The notes below the pieces were generated by a model. It saw only the letters and a program-made list of their open reading frames with translations, ran no database searches and was not told where the DNA came from. A DNA stretch of 64,000 nucleotides, from NCBI RefSeq assembly GCF_051433165.1, contig NZ_JBHMFS010000015.1:1-64000 (forward strand), written 5' to 3'. This document shows, in pieces, positions 16,318 to 24,799 of the stretch (position 1 is its first letter; every line of letters begins with the position of its first letter). The translations under genes were made by a program, and so were the position numbers. The stretch comes from Falsiroseomonas sp051433165. Its GTDB lineage: Bacteria; Pseudomonadota; Alphaproteobacteria; Acetobacterales; Acetobacteraceae.

Positions 16318-17937
16318 TCAGCGCACCATCGCCACCAGCCCGCTCTGTTCCCGCACCGCGTCGAAGCGGAGGTCTGGAAACTCCTCCTCCGCCCGCTTGC
16401 GGCGCCAGTCGCTGCCGAACAGCGCGACGTATTCGCCGTCATGGTCGGTGGCGGTGTCGCTGCGGTTGGTGGCGGCCCATTTCTCGATGGCGGCGCGGTC
16501 GCCCTTCGGCGCGGAGATCCAGCGCATGGTCTGCCAGCGCGTCTCATCGAAGCCAGCCGGCACGCTGTATTCGAAGGACAGGCGGGATTTCAGCACATCG
16601 AGCTGCAGCTGCCCGACCACGCCGACTACCGGGGGGGACCCATCCAGCGGCCGGAACACCTGCACCACGCCTTCCTCCGCCAACTGGTCCAGCGCCGTGC
16701 GCAGCTTCTTGGCCAGCATCGGATCGCCCAGCCGCACATGCCGCAGGATTTCCGGCGCGAAGCTCGGCACGCCGCGGAAGTTGATGTCCTCGCCTTCCGT
16801 CAGCGTATCGCCGATCCGCAGCGTGCCGTGGTTGGCGATGCCGACCACATCGCCGGGCCAGGCTTCTTCCGCCACCTGGCGTTCCTTGGCGAAGAAGAAC
16901 AGCGGCGCGTTGACTGGCACCTGCTTGCCGGTGCGCACCTGGCGCAGCCGCATGCCCTTGGTCAGCCGGCCGCTGCACAGCCGCACGAAGGCCACGCGGT
17001 CCCGGTGGTTGGGGTCCATGTTGGCCTGCACCTTGAAGACGAAGCCGGTCAGCTTCTCCTCCGCCGCATGGACGGGGCGCTTGTCGGATTCGCGGTCGCC
17101 GGGCGGCGGGGCGAAATCGGCCAGGCCTTCCAGCAGATGGCCAACACCGAAATCGCGCAGCGCGGAGCCGAAATAGACCGGCGTCAGCGTGCCCTCCCGG
17201 AATTTCGCCAGGTCGAACTTCGCCAGCCCGGCCTCGGCCAGCAGGATGTCCTCATAGAGCTGGGTCGCGCGCTCCTCGCCGACCAGCTCCGCGATCTTCG
17301 GGTCGTCCGGGCCGCTGACCGGGATGCCGCCTTCCTCCGTCGCATCCACCGGCATCAGCCGGCTGGCGAGGATGTCGTAGGTTCCCCAGAAGGTGTTGGC
17401 GCGGCCGACCGGCCAGGCGACGGGGGCGGCGTCCAGCGCCAGGGTCTGCTGGATCTCGTCGATCAGCTCGAAGGGGTCGCGCGCCTCGCGGTCCATCTTG
17501 TTGACGAAGGTGACGATCGGAATGTCCCGCAGCCGGCACACCTCGAACAGTTTGCGGGTCTGGCTCTCGATGCCCTTGGCGGCGTCCAGCACCATCACGG
17601 CGGCATCGACGGCGGTCAGGGTGCGATAGGTGTCCTCGGAGAAGTCTTCGTGGCCCGGCGTGTCCAGCAGGTTGAACACCATGCCATCGCGCTCGAAGGT
17701 CATGACGCTGGTCGCGACGGAGATGCCGCGATCCTGCTCGATTTTCATCCAGTCCGATCGCGTGCGGCGGGCATTGCCCTTGGCACGCACGGCCCCGGCC
17801 AACTGGATGGCGCCGCCCTTGAGCAGCAACTTCTCCGTCAGCGTGGTCTTGCCGGCGTCCGGGTGGGCGATGATGGCGAAGGTGCGCCGCCGGGCGGCTT
17901 CGCGCGCGACGTTGTCGAGGGCCGGGGTGTCACTCAT
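16318..17937 (-). CDS. prfC: Peptide chain release factor 3
   Basis: 539 residues, standard for RF3, a GTPase that recycles RF1 and RF2 from the ribosome after termination. GTPase motifs: AHPDAGKTT (G1, about 24-32), SVMTFERDGM, LLDTPGHEDFSEDTYRTLTAVDAA (G3) and FVNKMDREARDP (G4). The RF3-specific C-terminal part includes the region FRGVPSFAPEILRHVRLGDPMLAKKL and VGVVGQLQLDVLKSRL. It ends 11 bases from the stop of the convergent OmpA-like gene. prfB is also in this window, some 21 kb away. Confidence 0.96.
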   Translation of the reverse strand: MSDTPALDNVAREAARRRTFAIIAHPDAGKTTLTEKLLLKGGAIQLAGAVRAKGNARRTRSDWMKIEQDRGISVATSVMTFERDGMVFNLLDTPGHEDFSEDTYRTLTAVDAAVMVLDAAKGIESQTRKLFEVCRLRDIPIVTFVNKMDREARDPFELIDEIQQTLALDAAPVAWPVGRANTFWGTYDILASRLMPVDATEEGGIPVSGPDDPKIAELVGEERATQLYEDILLAEAGLAKFDLAKFREGTLTPVYFGSALRDFGVGHLLEGLADFAPPPGDRESDKRPVHAAEEKLTGFVFKVQANMDPNHRDRVAFVRLCSGRLTKGMRLRQVRTGKQVPVNAPLFFFAKERQVAEEAWPGDVVGIANHGTLRIGDTLTEGEDINFRGVPSFAPEILRHVRLGDPMLAKKLRTALDQLAEEGVVQVFRPLDGSPPVVGVVGQLQLDVLKSRLSFEYSVPAGFDETRWQTMRWISAPKGDRAAIEKWAATNRSDTATDHDGEYVALFGSDWRRKRAEEEFPDLRFDAVREQSGLVAMVR

Positions 17938-17976
17938 GACGGGGGCTATAGCCTGTCGTGCGGCAAGGGCGAAGGC

Positions 17977-19161
17977 TTACCGGAGAAGCCCGTCCGGATC
18001 GGGCAGGGCGATGTTGGTGCCGTCTGCCACCAGCCGCAGCGGGCCGGCCCCCTCCGGCAGGCGCAGCCGGAAGCCGCAGCAGCCGCAGGCAAAGCGGGCG
18101 GCCTCCGGGCCTGGGTGGAAAAGCTGCGCGCGGGTGGCGCCGAGCGGCGTTTCGCCCGCCATCAGCCGCAGCGTCACCGGGCGGGTGGCAAACAGGTCGG
18201 CCGCCCAGCCCTGCACCAGGCCGCCTTCCGCCCGCAGCACCTGGCCCATCAGGTTGACCGGCGCGGGGCTGGGGCGCGGCGGCTGGGCGAGGAAGGCGGC
18301 GACCTCGGCATAATCCGGCCCGGCCAGCACCGCGGCCACCCAGAAGGGCAGGGCGTCGTCGCCGCGGAATTCATAGCGCTCGAACACCGCATCGCCGGCG
18401 CCTTCCGCCAGGGAGGACTGGCAGCGCTGGAAGGCGGCCAGGGCCGAGTCGAACGCCGCACCCTCCGCCGCGCAATCGGCGTCCAGCCTGGCGCGGGCGG
18501 CCTCGTACAGAGTTTGGTCGGTGGCGAACAGGCTGCGATGCGCCGAGGCCTCGATGCGTGCCGCCGCCCGCGCCGCCTCCTGGGCCGCGTCCAGCCGGGT
18601 CACGTTGCGCGCCAGATGCACCGGCGGCGCCCAGCCGAGGCGGCGGGCGATCAGCAGCAGGGACCGCTCGAATGCCTCCGCCACGCCCACCACGGCGATG
18701 GTGTGGTGCAGGTTGGCGAGCGCCGCTTCCAGCAGCGGCTGCTGCGTGCGGCCGCCGATCTGCTGGGCCTGCGCATTGCCGCCGCCATGCCGGCGGGTGA
18801 GGAATTCCATCGGTCCCAGCGCACCGGACAGGATCTCCACCCGCTGCGCGTGGTGCGGGTAGCTGAAGGCGTAGAAATACTCGGACAGCGCCCGCTCCAC
18901 CGGGTCCCGCAGGAGGGTGAAGTACAGGCAGGGCTCGGCCAGCGCCGCATGCAGGCCGAGATACTGGTGCCCCGTGTAGAGCCTGATATCCGTCGTTCCC
19001 GCCCGTGCACGCGCCTGCGCCACCATCTGCGCCATCGGCCGGGGGTCGCCATGGCCAAGGTCGAAGTAAAGGACATGCTTCGCGCCATATTGCCGGGACA
19101 GCACGGTGCGCAGCGTGGAGCCGGCGGTCTTCGGCACATGCAGGAAGACGTGGTGCGGCAT
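17977..19161 (-). CDS. Sulfotransferase family protein with C-terminal beta-sandwich-like domain
   Basis: 394 residues. The N-terminal HVFLHVPKTAGSTLRTVLSRQYG is the PAPS 5'-phosphosulfate loop of carbohydrate-type sulfotransferases, and CLYFTLLRDPVERALSEYFYAF is the 3'-phosphate-binding motif (RDPVxRxLSxY). The first 260 residues form that enzyme. Residues about 270-394 are a separate module (GQVLRAEGGLVQGWAADLFATRPVTLRLM ... FRLRLPEG) with the G-W-A-x-D pattern common at the ends of envelope sugar-modifying proteins of Acetobacteraceae. It probably sulfates a surface polysaccharide. The DUF1796 gene lies 8 bases upstream, so the two are one unit. Confidence 0.85.
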   Translation of the reverse strand: MPHHVFLHVPKTAGSTLRTVLSRQYGAKHVLYFDLGHGDPRPMAQMVAQARARAGTTDIRLYTGHQYLGLHAALAEPCLYFTLLRDPVERALSEYFYAFSYPHHAQRVEILSGALGPMEFLTRRHGGGNAQAQQIGGRTQQPLLEAALANLHHTIAVVGVAEAFERSLLLIARRLGWAPPVHLARNVTRLDAAQEAARAAARIEASAHRSLFATDQTLYEAARARLDADCAAEGAAFDSALAAFQRCQSSLAEGAGDAVFERYEFRGDDALPFWVAAVLAGPDYAEVAAFLAQPPRPSPAPVNLMGQVLRAEGGLVQGWAADLFATRPVTLRLMAGETPLGATRAQLFHPGPEAARFACGCCGFRLRLPEGAGPLRLVADGTNIALPDPDGLLR

Positions 19162-19169
19162 GGTCGGCG

Positions 19170-19922
19170 TCAGGCTCGGCGCACCTGCGGCGTATTGTTG
19201 GAGATGGCCAAGGCGGCGGCCGCCATATCCTCCCGCTGCTGCACCTGGCCAGGCGCCAGGCCCATTTCGGCAAAGGCCTGGCGGAAGATCAGGACCGGTT
19301 CGGCGTAGCCCTGGCCGCGGGGCAGATCGAGCCGCGTGCCTGGGTCCGGCAGGCGGATCACGGTGCCACCCTCCAGATCCAGCCGCTCAGCCTCCCCGAC
19401 CTCGATCACAAGCAGCCGCAGCTTGGCGCCGATCTGCGCGCGCACGGCGTCGAACAGCGCCTGCGGCGGCATGCGGCCGTTCAGCAGCGGGTTGCGCCCG
19501 CCATCCGGCGTCTGCCCACCCCAGCCGCCATAGATTCCGTTCAGCACCGCCAGCGGCCGCTGCGCCCGGTCCAGATCCGACCAGAGCCTGCCAAACAGCG
19601 CCGTGTATTTCGCGTTCATCTGGTCCACTGCCGGCTGGGTTATCGGCAGGACCTCACCGCCATTGCGATCGAAATCATGATGGTGCAGGAGGTTGAGGCG
19701 GCGATTGTAGACGCTGCGCGTGCCATTTTCCGGCTCCGTCACAACCAGATCCTCAAGCCCGACCCGGAAGGGCTCGTCGCGTCGCAGCAGCGCCAGCATG
19801 GATTTCACCGGGGTGATCCACCAATCGAAGGGATAGGCCCGGTCGGTTCCGAGGTGGTGGCGCAAATTCCAGGTCATGCGGCAATTGGGGCCGAGGCTGA
19901 AGACCAGATCCGGTGCGTGCAT
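19170..19922 (-). CDS. DUF1796 papain-like cysteine peptidase family protein
   Basis: 250 residues. DLVFSLGPNCRMTWNLRHHLGTDRAYPFDWWITP at the start is the hallmark of DUF1796 (SLGxxC...LR...PFDW), which databases describe as a putative papain-like cysteine peptidase; the cysteine at about residue 14 would be the nucleophile and the histidine in LLHHHDF a candidate partner. Members often sit near glycosyltransferases and sulfotransferases, and here the sulfotransferase follows after 8 bases. Acyl transfer or ester cleavage on a glycan is as likely as peptide cleavage. Function remains unproven. Confidence 0.75.
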   Translation of the reverse strand: MHAPDLVFSLGPNCRMTWNLRHHLGTDRAYPFDWWITPVKSMLALLRRDEPFRVGLEDLVVTEPENGTRSVYNRRLNLLHHHDFDRNGGEVLPITQPAVDQMNAKYTALFGRLWSDLDRAQRPLAVLNGIYGGWGGQTPDGGRNPLLNGRMPPQALFDAVRAQIGAKLRLLVIEVGEAERLDLEGGTVIRLPDPGTRLDLPRGQGYAEPVLIFRQAFAEMGLAPGQVQQREDMAAAALAISNNTPQVRRA

Positions 19923-20078
19923 GCCCTGGCGGGTCCCTATCCTGAGCCATCATCGCGAGGCGGCATGCTTTATGGGCGAGCGGGCCATGGCACAAGCCGT
20001 GCAGGGGCTATGCCCCGGCGGGAAGTGGCCCGGCCGCGGCCCGCCCATGCCAGATCTGCACCGGACGCGCAGCGATCC

Positions 20079-20096
20079 CCCCTTTTACAAAAGGGG
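20079..20096. promoter_or_regulatory. Palindrome just upstream of the DUF6481 gene
   Basis: CCCCTTTT-AC-AAAAGGGG: 8-bp perfect arms around two bases, ending 21 bases before the ATG at 20118. In the mRNA it would form a stem close to the ribosome site (AAGGG at 20112-20116 region); as DNA it could be an operator. AT-rich tracts like this are rare in the surroundings. Confidence 0.4.
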
Positions 20097-20117
20097 CACA
20101 AGCGGTAGATAAGGGAA

Positions 20118-20555
20118 ATGCAGGCACGAAAACTGTTCGACTTCAATGACCGCCGCAACGCTGCGGAAGAGGCCCGAAAGAAGACCGCGGAGAAGTTCCA
20201 GGCGCTGAAGTCGCGCCTCGACGATCCCGAGGTCCAGCGGAAGATGGCGGAGCAGAAGGCAATCGCCGATGCCCGCGCCGCCCGCATCGCGGAACGCGCG
20301 GCCGAGAAGGCCGCCGAGGCCGCCCGGATCGCCGCCGAGAAGGCCGCCGCCGAAGCCGCTGCCGCGGTCGCGCGCCGCGAGGCCGAGCGCTTGGCCGTCG
20401 AGGAAGCGCAGCGCGCCCGCATCGCCGAGATCGACGCGCAGAACCGCAGCGTCATCCTCGATGCCGAGAAAAAGGCTCGCGCCTTGGCGGTCGCCGCCGA
20501 GCAGAAGGAAAAGCGGGACGCCCGCTACGCCGCCCGCAAGCAGCGCGGCAAGTAG
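20118..20555 (+). CDS. DUF6481 family coiled-coil protein
   Basis: 145 residues, almost wholly helical, with long runs of alanine, glutamate, arginine and lysine (AARIAERAAEKAAEAARIAA and similar) predicting one continuous coiled coil from about 15 to 130. The start FDFNDRRNAAEEARKKTAEKF and the end KEKRDARYAARKQRGK match DUF6481 proteins of alphaproteobacteria. No function is known to me. A palindrome lies 21 bases upstream of the start. Confidence 0.75.
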   Translation: MQARKLFDFNDRRNAAEEARKKTAEKFQALKSRLDDPEVQRKMAEQKAIADARAARIAERAAEKAAEAARIAAEKAAAEAAAAVARREAERLAVEEAQRARIAEIDAQNRSVILDAEKKARALAVAAEQKEKRDARYAARKQRGK

Positions 20556-20616
20556 GGCCTGAGCGCGATGACTTGAGGCGCAATCGCCGAAAAGTCTGAA
20601 TCGCGCGATCCGCCGG

Positions 20617-21357
20617 CTAAAGCGCCCGGGCGAGTTCCGGGCAGCAGGCCGCCAGCGTCGGGCAGGCGGTGAGGCCGAGGCGCTGCGACACCGCAAAGGC
20701 GCAGGCCAGGTTGGAGGACAGCATCGGCACGCCGATGCGCCCCTGCATCCATTGCATCGCATCCAGCGTCGGCATTCCGGTGCCGGACAGCAGCACGGCG
20801 CAATCCGCTGGCGGCGCCAGCCGCGCCAGGCCATCGGCCACCTCCTCCGGCGACATCTCGTAGGCGCGAAAGGTCTCGGACAGTTTGAAGCTGTCCACCA
20901 GCGTCAGCCCGGCGGCGCGCCAGTAGCGCTCCGCGCGTTCGGTCAGCCAGCCCGGATAGGGCGAGACCAGCAACAGTTGTGGCCGTGCCAGGACCTCCAG
21001 GGACAGGGCGATGGCGCGCGCCGCCAGAACCACCGGGCGCCCCGCGGTCTCGGATAGCCGGTCCTGCAGCGCCGCATCCTCCGCCGGCGGCACGGCGTAG
21101 CTCGGCCCGGTCAGGCCGACCACCACCGCATCCAGCGCCAGCGCCCCGAAATCCCCGAGCGAGGCGGCCATGGCGGCCGGGTAGGCGGCGTTGCGCTGTT
21201 CGAGCGTGGTGCCCGGCATCACCGGCAGGCGGGTGACATGCAGCGCGGCTTCCGGCACCAGCAGATCCCGCATCTCCGGCTCCACCGCCGGATTGGCCGA
21301 TGGCGCCAGCAGGCCGATGCGATGCGTCGGCACATGGCGGGGCGCGGGCCAGGTCAT
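20617..21357 (-). CDS. Asp/Glu racemase superfamily protein lacking both catalytic cysteines
   Basis: 246 residues. HRIGLLAPSANPAVEPEMRDLL is the start pattern of maleate isomerases and arylmalonate decarboxylases. At the first catalytic position the protein reads VVVGLTGPSYAVPP and at the second VLLSGTGMPTLDAM, so neither carries cysteine. Arylmalonate decarboxylase keeps one cysteine at the second site, so a new chemistry or a non-catalytic role must be considered. The ATG overlaps the TGA of the flavin monooxygenase gene (ATGA); this is the last gene of the operon running from 26849. Confidence 0.78.
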   Translation of the reverse strand: MTWPAPRHVPTHRIGLLAPSANPAVEPEMRDLLVPEAALHVTRLPVMPGTTLEQRNAAYPAAMAASLGDFGALALDAVVVGLTGPSYAVPPAEDAALQDRLSETAGRPVVLAARAIALSLEVLARPQLLLVSPYPGWLTERAERYWRAAGLTLVDSFKLSETFRAYEMSPEEVADGLARLAPPADCAVLLSGTGMPTLDAMQWMQGRIGVPMLSSNLACAFAVSQRLGLTACPTLAACCPELARAL

Positions 21358-22502
21358 CGGGGCATGCCGATCCGGGCCAGGTCGAGCATCGAGGCCTGCC
21401 GCGCCCAGATGCGCTGGCCATCCTGCGAAAGGGCGGCCATCCGCGCCACCTCATCCGCCGGGTTTCCGGCCACGCGGCTATCGGTGCGCGGCAGCAGCGC
21501 GTCGCGCACCACGGCGAGGCGCGCATCCGCCCAGTCCTGCAACAGCCGATCCGGCTCCCCGCCCAGCACCAGATCCAGCGTGGCGGCCAGCGTCATCGCG
21601 TCATGGATGCCGGCATTCATGTTCATGCCGCCGCGCGTGTTGGTCAGATGCGCGGCATCGCCCGCCAGCAGCACCCGCCCGGCACGATAGGCGGTGGCCA
21701 TGGCGCGGGTCACGCCATAGACGTCGCGGCCCGAGATTTCCATCTCGGCCGCGGCCGGCAGGAAGCGGGCGATGCGGGCGCGGGCATGGGCTTCCGCCAT
21801 CGCATCCCTGTCCGACATCTCCGGCGCAATGCGAAAAATCAGCCGCCAGTTCTCCGGCATCCGCAGCAGGGAGCAGGAGCCGGTTTCGTCGAACAGGTAG
21901 CCGAGCCCGTCCAGCCCCGGCAGCACATCCCGCAGATCCAACGGCGTCAGCAGCCGCAGCACGCGGTGGGCGTAGTCGTTCGTCTCGGCCTCGATTCCCG
22001 CCAGGCCGCGCAGCGCGCCGGAGGCACCGTCGCAGCCCACGGCGTAGCGGGCGCGATGGGTGCTGCCATCCGTCGCACGCAGCGTGACGCCCGCCGCATC
22101 CTGCGTCAGCGCCGTCACGCCCGCGCCGAAGCGCACGCTGCCGGTGGGCAAGGCGGCGAGCAGGGCAGGGGTCAGGTCCTGCTGTTCGCGGTGCCAGCGG
22201 AAGGGAAAGCCTGTCTCGGCGCCCAGGATGCCAAGGTCGATGCCAGCTTGCGCGCCCGTATCCACCCGCTGCCACAGGATACGGTCCACCCGCACGCCGC
22301 CCGGCAGCAGCGGCGCCAGCACGCCCAGTTCCTCCAGCGCATCCAGGGTCGGCGGATGGAAGGTGGAGGCGCGGGAGGCGGTGGACAGACCCTCCCGCTT
22401 CTCCAGCACTCGCACCGCCACGCCGCGATGGGTCAAGGCGAGCGCGAGGGTCAGGCCGACGGGGCCGGCGCCGGCGATCAGGACCTCGGTCTCACCGTAC
22501 AT
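21354..22502 (-). CDS. FAD-dependent aromatic-ring-type monooxygenase
   Basis: 382 residues. It is a class A flavoprotein hydroxylase using NAD(P)H and oxygen. Motifs: dinucleotide-binding EVLIAGAGPVGLTLALAL (about 5-22), the DG-type motif ARYAVGCDGASGALR (about 150-164) and the second FAD motif GRVLLAGDAAHLTNTRGGMNMNAGIHDA (about 272-299). The C-terminal thioredoxin-like extension of phenol hydroxylases is absent, giving the short single-component form. The gene overlaps MmgE/PrpD by 11 bases and the downstream racemase-like gene by 4. Its substrate is presumably the same organic or aromatic acid the operon handles. Confidence 0.9.
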   Translation of the reverse strand: MYGETEVLIAGAGPVGLTLALALTHRGVAVRVLEKREGLSTASRASTFHPPTLDALEELGVLAPLLPGGVRVDRILWQRVDTGAQAGIDLGILGAETGFPFRWHREQQDLTPALLAALPTGSVRFGAGVTALTQDAAGVTLRATDGSTHRARYAVGCDGASGALRGLAGIEAETNDYAHRVLRLLTPLDLRDVLPGLDGLGYLFDETGSCSLLRMPENWRLIFRIAPEMSDRDAMAEAHARARIARFLPAAAEMEISGRDVYGVTRAMATAYRAGRVLLAGDAAHLTNTRGGMNMNAGIHDAMTLAATLDLVLGGEPDRLLQDWADARLAVVRDALLPRTDSRVAGNPADEVARMAALSQDGQRIWARQASMLDLARIGMPR

Positions 22503-23754
22503 CGAACAGACCCTCCGCCGGGGCGTCCGTTAGCAGCGCGGCGATGGCGCGGGCGGTTCCGGCCTCGCCCAAAGCGGGGGTGGCGAAGCGGGTGAATTTG
22601 GCGATGGTCTCGGCCTCGGTCATCGGGTGGCCGGGGTCGCCGGTGACGTGGTGGATCGTCTCGGACAGGCCATTGATGGTGACGGTGGCGCCGCGCCGAC
22701 CGGATTCGGTCATCGCCGCATCCTCCCGCAATTCCACCGCCGCCTCCAGCGCGCGCAACGCCGGATCGGCCAGCGCGGAGTCCGTATAGGCGGCCGGGCC
22801 GAGATCGCCCTGTGCCAGCGCGGCGGCCACCGCCCAGCTCAGGCTGAACTGCGCCGAGATCGCGGCGCGCGGTGCGCGGTTGCAGGCATAGCGCAGCGCC
22901 TCGGCATAGGTGGCGATCGTGATGCGCCCCGGTGGGCCGGACAGGCGCGGGCGCAACACCAGCGCCGCCGCGGCGGCGTAATGCGCGTGGCGCACCCCGG
23001 CGAAGGGTTTCTGGTACGCCTCCTCCAGCAGCCACTCGCCAGGCGGGGCCACCGCCGCTGGCGTCTCGTGGCCCAGCGCGAGGCGCCGCGCCTCCGCGAA
23101 GCCGGCCTCCGGCGCATCCATCCCGGCGGCGGCGGCGGCTGCCGCCATCTGGCCGAGCAGCGCGGCATGCGCCGGGTAGCTGTTGCGCCCATCCATGCCG
23201 GCGGCGATCGGCGCATACATCGCGAAGGGGATTTGGCAGGCGGCGAGGCGCACCGCGCGCGCCACCCCCGCCGCATCCAGCCCCATCAGTCGCGCCGCGC
23301 AGGCGGCGGCGCCGAGGCTGTGCCAGGACCCGTCGACATGCATCCCCGGCCGGATCCGCCAGGCCTCCCCGGCGCGGGCCGCAACCTCATAGCCGAGCGC
23401 GAAGGCGGCCAGCGCCAGGGCCGGGTCGGCGCCCTGCGCGCGCGCCACCAAAGCGAGCGGCGCGACAGGCAGGGCAGGGCGCCCATGCGCGCGGGCCAGC
23501 CCTTCATTCGCCTCATCCCAGCAGGTGGCAGCCGCCAGCACCGCGGCGGCGCCGGCCGGCGCCAGATGCGCGCCGCCGAGCGCGAAGGCGCCGGGAAACC
23601 CCGCCTGCATCGCCTGCGCGAAGCCGGCGACGCGCGGATGGCCGAGGCCAGCCAGCGCGCAGCCGAGGCTGTCCAGCAGCAGCAGCCGCGCCTTCGCCGC
23701 CGCCGCGCCCTGCGGCCCGCCAAAGGCGGCCGGAATCGTCTCGAACAGGCTCAA
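22492..23754 (-). CDS. MmgE/PrpD family protein
   Basis: 420 residues from a TTG start at 23752-23754 that overlaps the TGA of the upstream binding-protein gene (TTGA). The family contains 2-methylcitrate dehydratase, cis-aconitate decarboxylase and related enzymes. Seen: LLLDSLGCALAGLGHPRV, CWDEANEGLARAHGRPALPVAPLAL, the helical MmgE core ALAAFALGYEVAARAG, MHVDGSWHSLGAAACAARLMGL, and QKPFAGVRHAHYAAAAAL. A substrate cannot be named. No alternative ATG or GTG lies in frame near the start, and the conserved SLFETIPAAF follows at once, so TTG is convincing. Confidence 0.85.
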   Translation of the reverse strand: MSLFETIPAAFGGPQGAAAAKARLLLLDSLGCALAGLGHPRVAGFAQAMQAGFPGAFALGGAHLAPAGAAAVLAAATCWDEANEGLARAHGRPALPVAPLALVARAQGADPALALAAFALGYEVAARAGEAWRIRPGMHVDGSWHSLGAAACAARLMGLDAAGVARAVRLAACQIPFAMYAPIAAGMDGRNSYPAHAALLGQMAAAAAAAGMDAPEAGFAEARRLALGHETPAAVAPPGEWLLEEAYQKPFAGVRHAHYAAAAALVLRPRLSGPPGRITIATYAEALRYACNRAPRAAISAQFSLSWAVAAALAQGDLGPAAYTDSALADPALRALEAAVELREDAAMTESGRRGATVTINGLSETIHHVTGDPGHPMTEAETIAKFTRFATPALGEAGTARAIAALLTDAPAEGLFDVR

Positions 23755-24731
23755 TCCGCGCGGGCGCCCGAGCGCGCCACCGCATCCCGCCACACGCGGC
23801 GCTCGCGCGCCATCAGCGGTGCCAGGGCGGCGCGGCCCTGCGGCATGGCATCGGCCTGGCGCTGTTCCAGCAGCGCCGCCCAGTCCGGGCTTTCCAGCAC
23901 CTGGCGGAAGCCGGACTCCAGCGCCGCCAGCATCGGCTCCTCCAGCTTCGACTGCGCGAAGATGCCGTACCAGGGGCTGGCATCGAAGCCGGGGAGCGTC
24001 TCCGCCACCGCCGGCACATCCGGCATGGCGCGGAAGCGGCGGGCGGAGGTCACGGCGATGGCCCGCAGCGCGCCACCCGGCCCGACCTGGGGCGCGGAGG
24101 TGGCGAGGCCGTCGAAGGCCACGGGGATGGTGCCGGCCACCATATCCGTCAGCAGCGGGGCGCTGCCGCGATAGGGCACATGCGTCATTTCCAGCCCGGC
24201 CGCGGAGCGCAGCAATTCCATCGAGAGATGGGTGAAGGACCCCACGCCGTTGGAGCCATAGGGCATGCCGCCCGGCGTCGCCTTGGCCTTGGCGATCAGC
24301 TCCGCCAGGCTGATCACATCCGGCAATGCGCGGGGCGAGACCACCAGCAGGTTGGGCTGCTGCGCCAGCATGGCGATGGGCGTGAAATCCTCGTCCGGGT
24401 CGTAGGAAAGGCGGGCGAACATCGCCTTGTTGATGGCGATGATGCCCTGGGTCGCCACCAGCAGCGCATGGCCATCCGGCGCGGCGCGCGCCACGGCTTC
24501 CGCCGCCAGGTTGCCACCGGCGCCGGCCCGGTTCTCCACCACCACGGGCTGGCCGAAGACCGGGGTGAGGCGGTCCGCCACGGCGCGGGACAGGATGTCC
24601 GTCAGCCCGCCCGGCGCGAAGGGCACCACCAGCCGGATCGGCCGGCTCGGTCGCCACGCGCCCTGGGCACGCGCCACGAAGGGCGTCCCAAGGATGCTGC
24701 CGAGAATAAGGCGGCGTGTGGTGCGGGGCAT
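23751..24731 (-). CDS. Bug/TctC family tripartite tricarboxylate transporter binding protein
   Basis: 326 residues with a twin-arginine-like or Sec signal (MPRTTRRLILGSILGTPFVARAQG). The Bug fold is shown by RPIRLVVPFAPGGLTDILSRAVADRL, VVENRAGAGGNLAAEAVARAAPDGHALLVAT, PYGSNGVGSFTHLSMELL and HVPYRGSAPLLTDMVAGTIPVAFDGL. It captures a carboxylate in the periplasm for a TctAB-type permease, which is not encoded here; such orphan receptors are abundant in Acetobacteraceae. It lies in the catabolic operon after enoyl-CoA hydratase and is coupled to MmgE/PrpD, so it should bind that operon's substrate. Confidence 0.93.
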   Translation of the reverse strand: MPRTTRRLILGSILGTPFVARAQGAWRPSRPIRLVVPFAPGGLTDILSRAVADRLTPVFGQPVVVENRAGAGGNLAAEAVARAAPDGHALLVATQGIIAINKAMFARLSYDPDEDFTPIAMLAQQPNLLVVSPRALPDVISLAELIAKAKATPGGMPYGSNGVGSFTHLSMELLRSAAGLEMTHVPYRGSAPLLTDMVAGTIPVAFDGLATSAPQVGPGGALRAIAVTSARRFRAMPDVPAVAETLPGFDASPWYGIFAQSKLEEPMLAALESGFRQVLESPDWAALLEQRQADAMPQGRAALAPLMARERRVWRDAVARSGARAD

Positions 24732-24799
24732 TGGCGGGTCTCCGTAACGCAACCCGTCACATGCACCGGACCCCGCCGCCCGTCCAGCGCCCAGCTTGG

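Noticed and set aside
16441..19308. A 955-codon open frame antisense to prfC and the sulfotransferase
   Set aside because: It crosses two genes with clear motifs on the other strand; long antisense frames are expected at this GC content.
22492..24657. One 721-codon protein joining the binding protein region to MmgE/PrpD
   Set aside because: The first 300 codons are the wrong frame of the Bug gene; the real MmgE/PrpD begins at the TTG overlapping the Bug stop.
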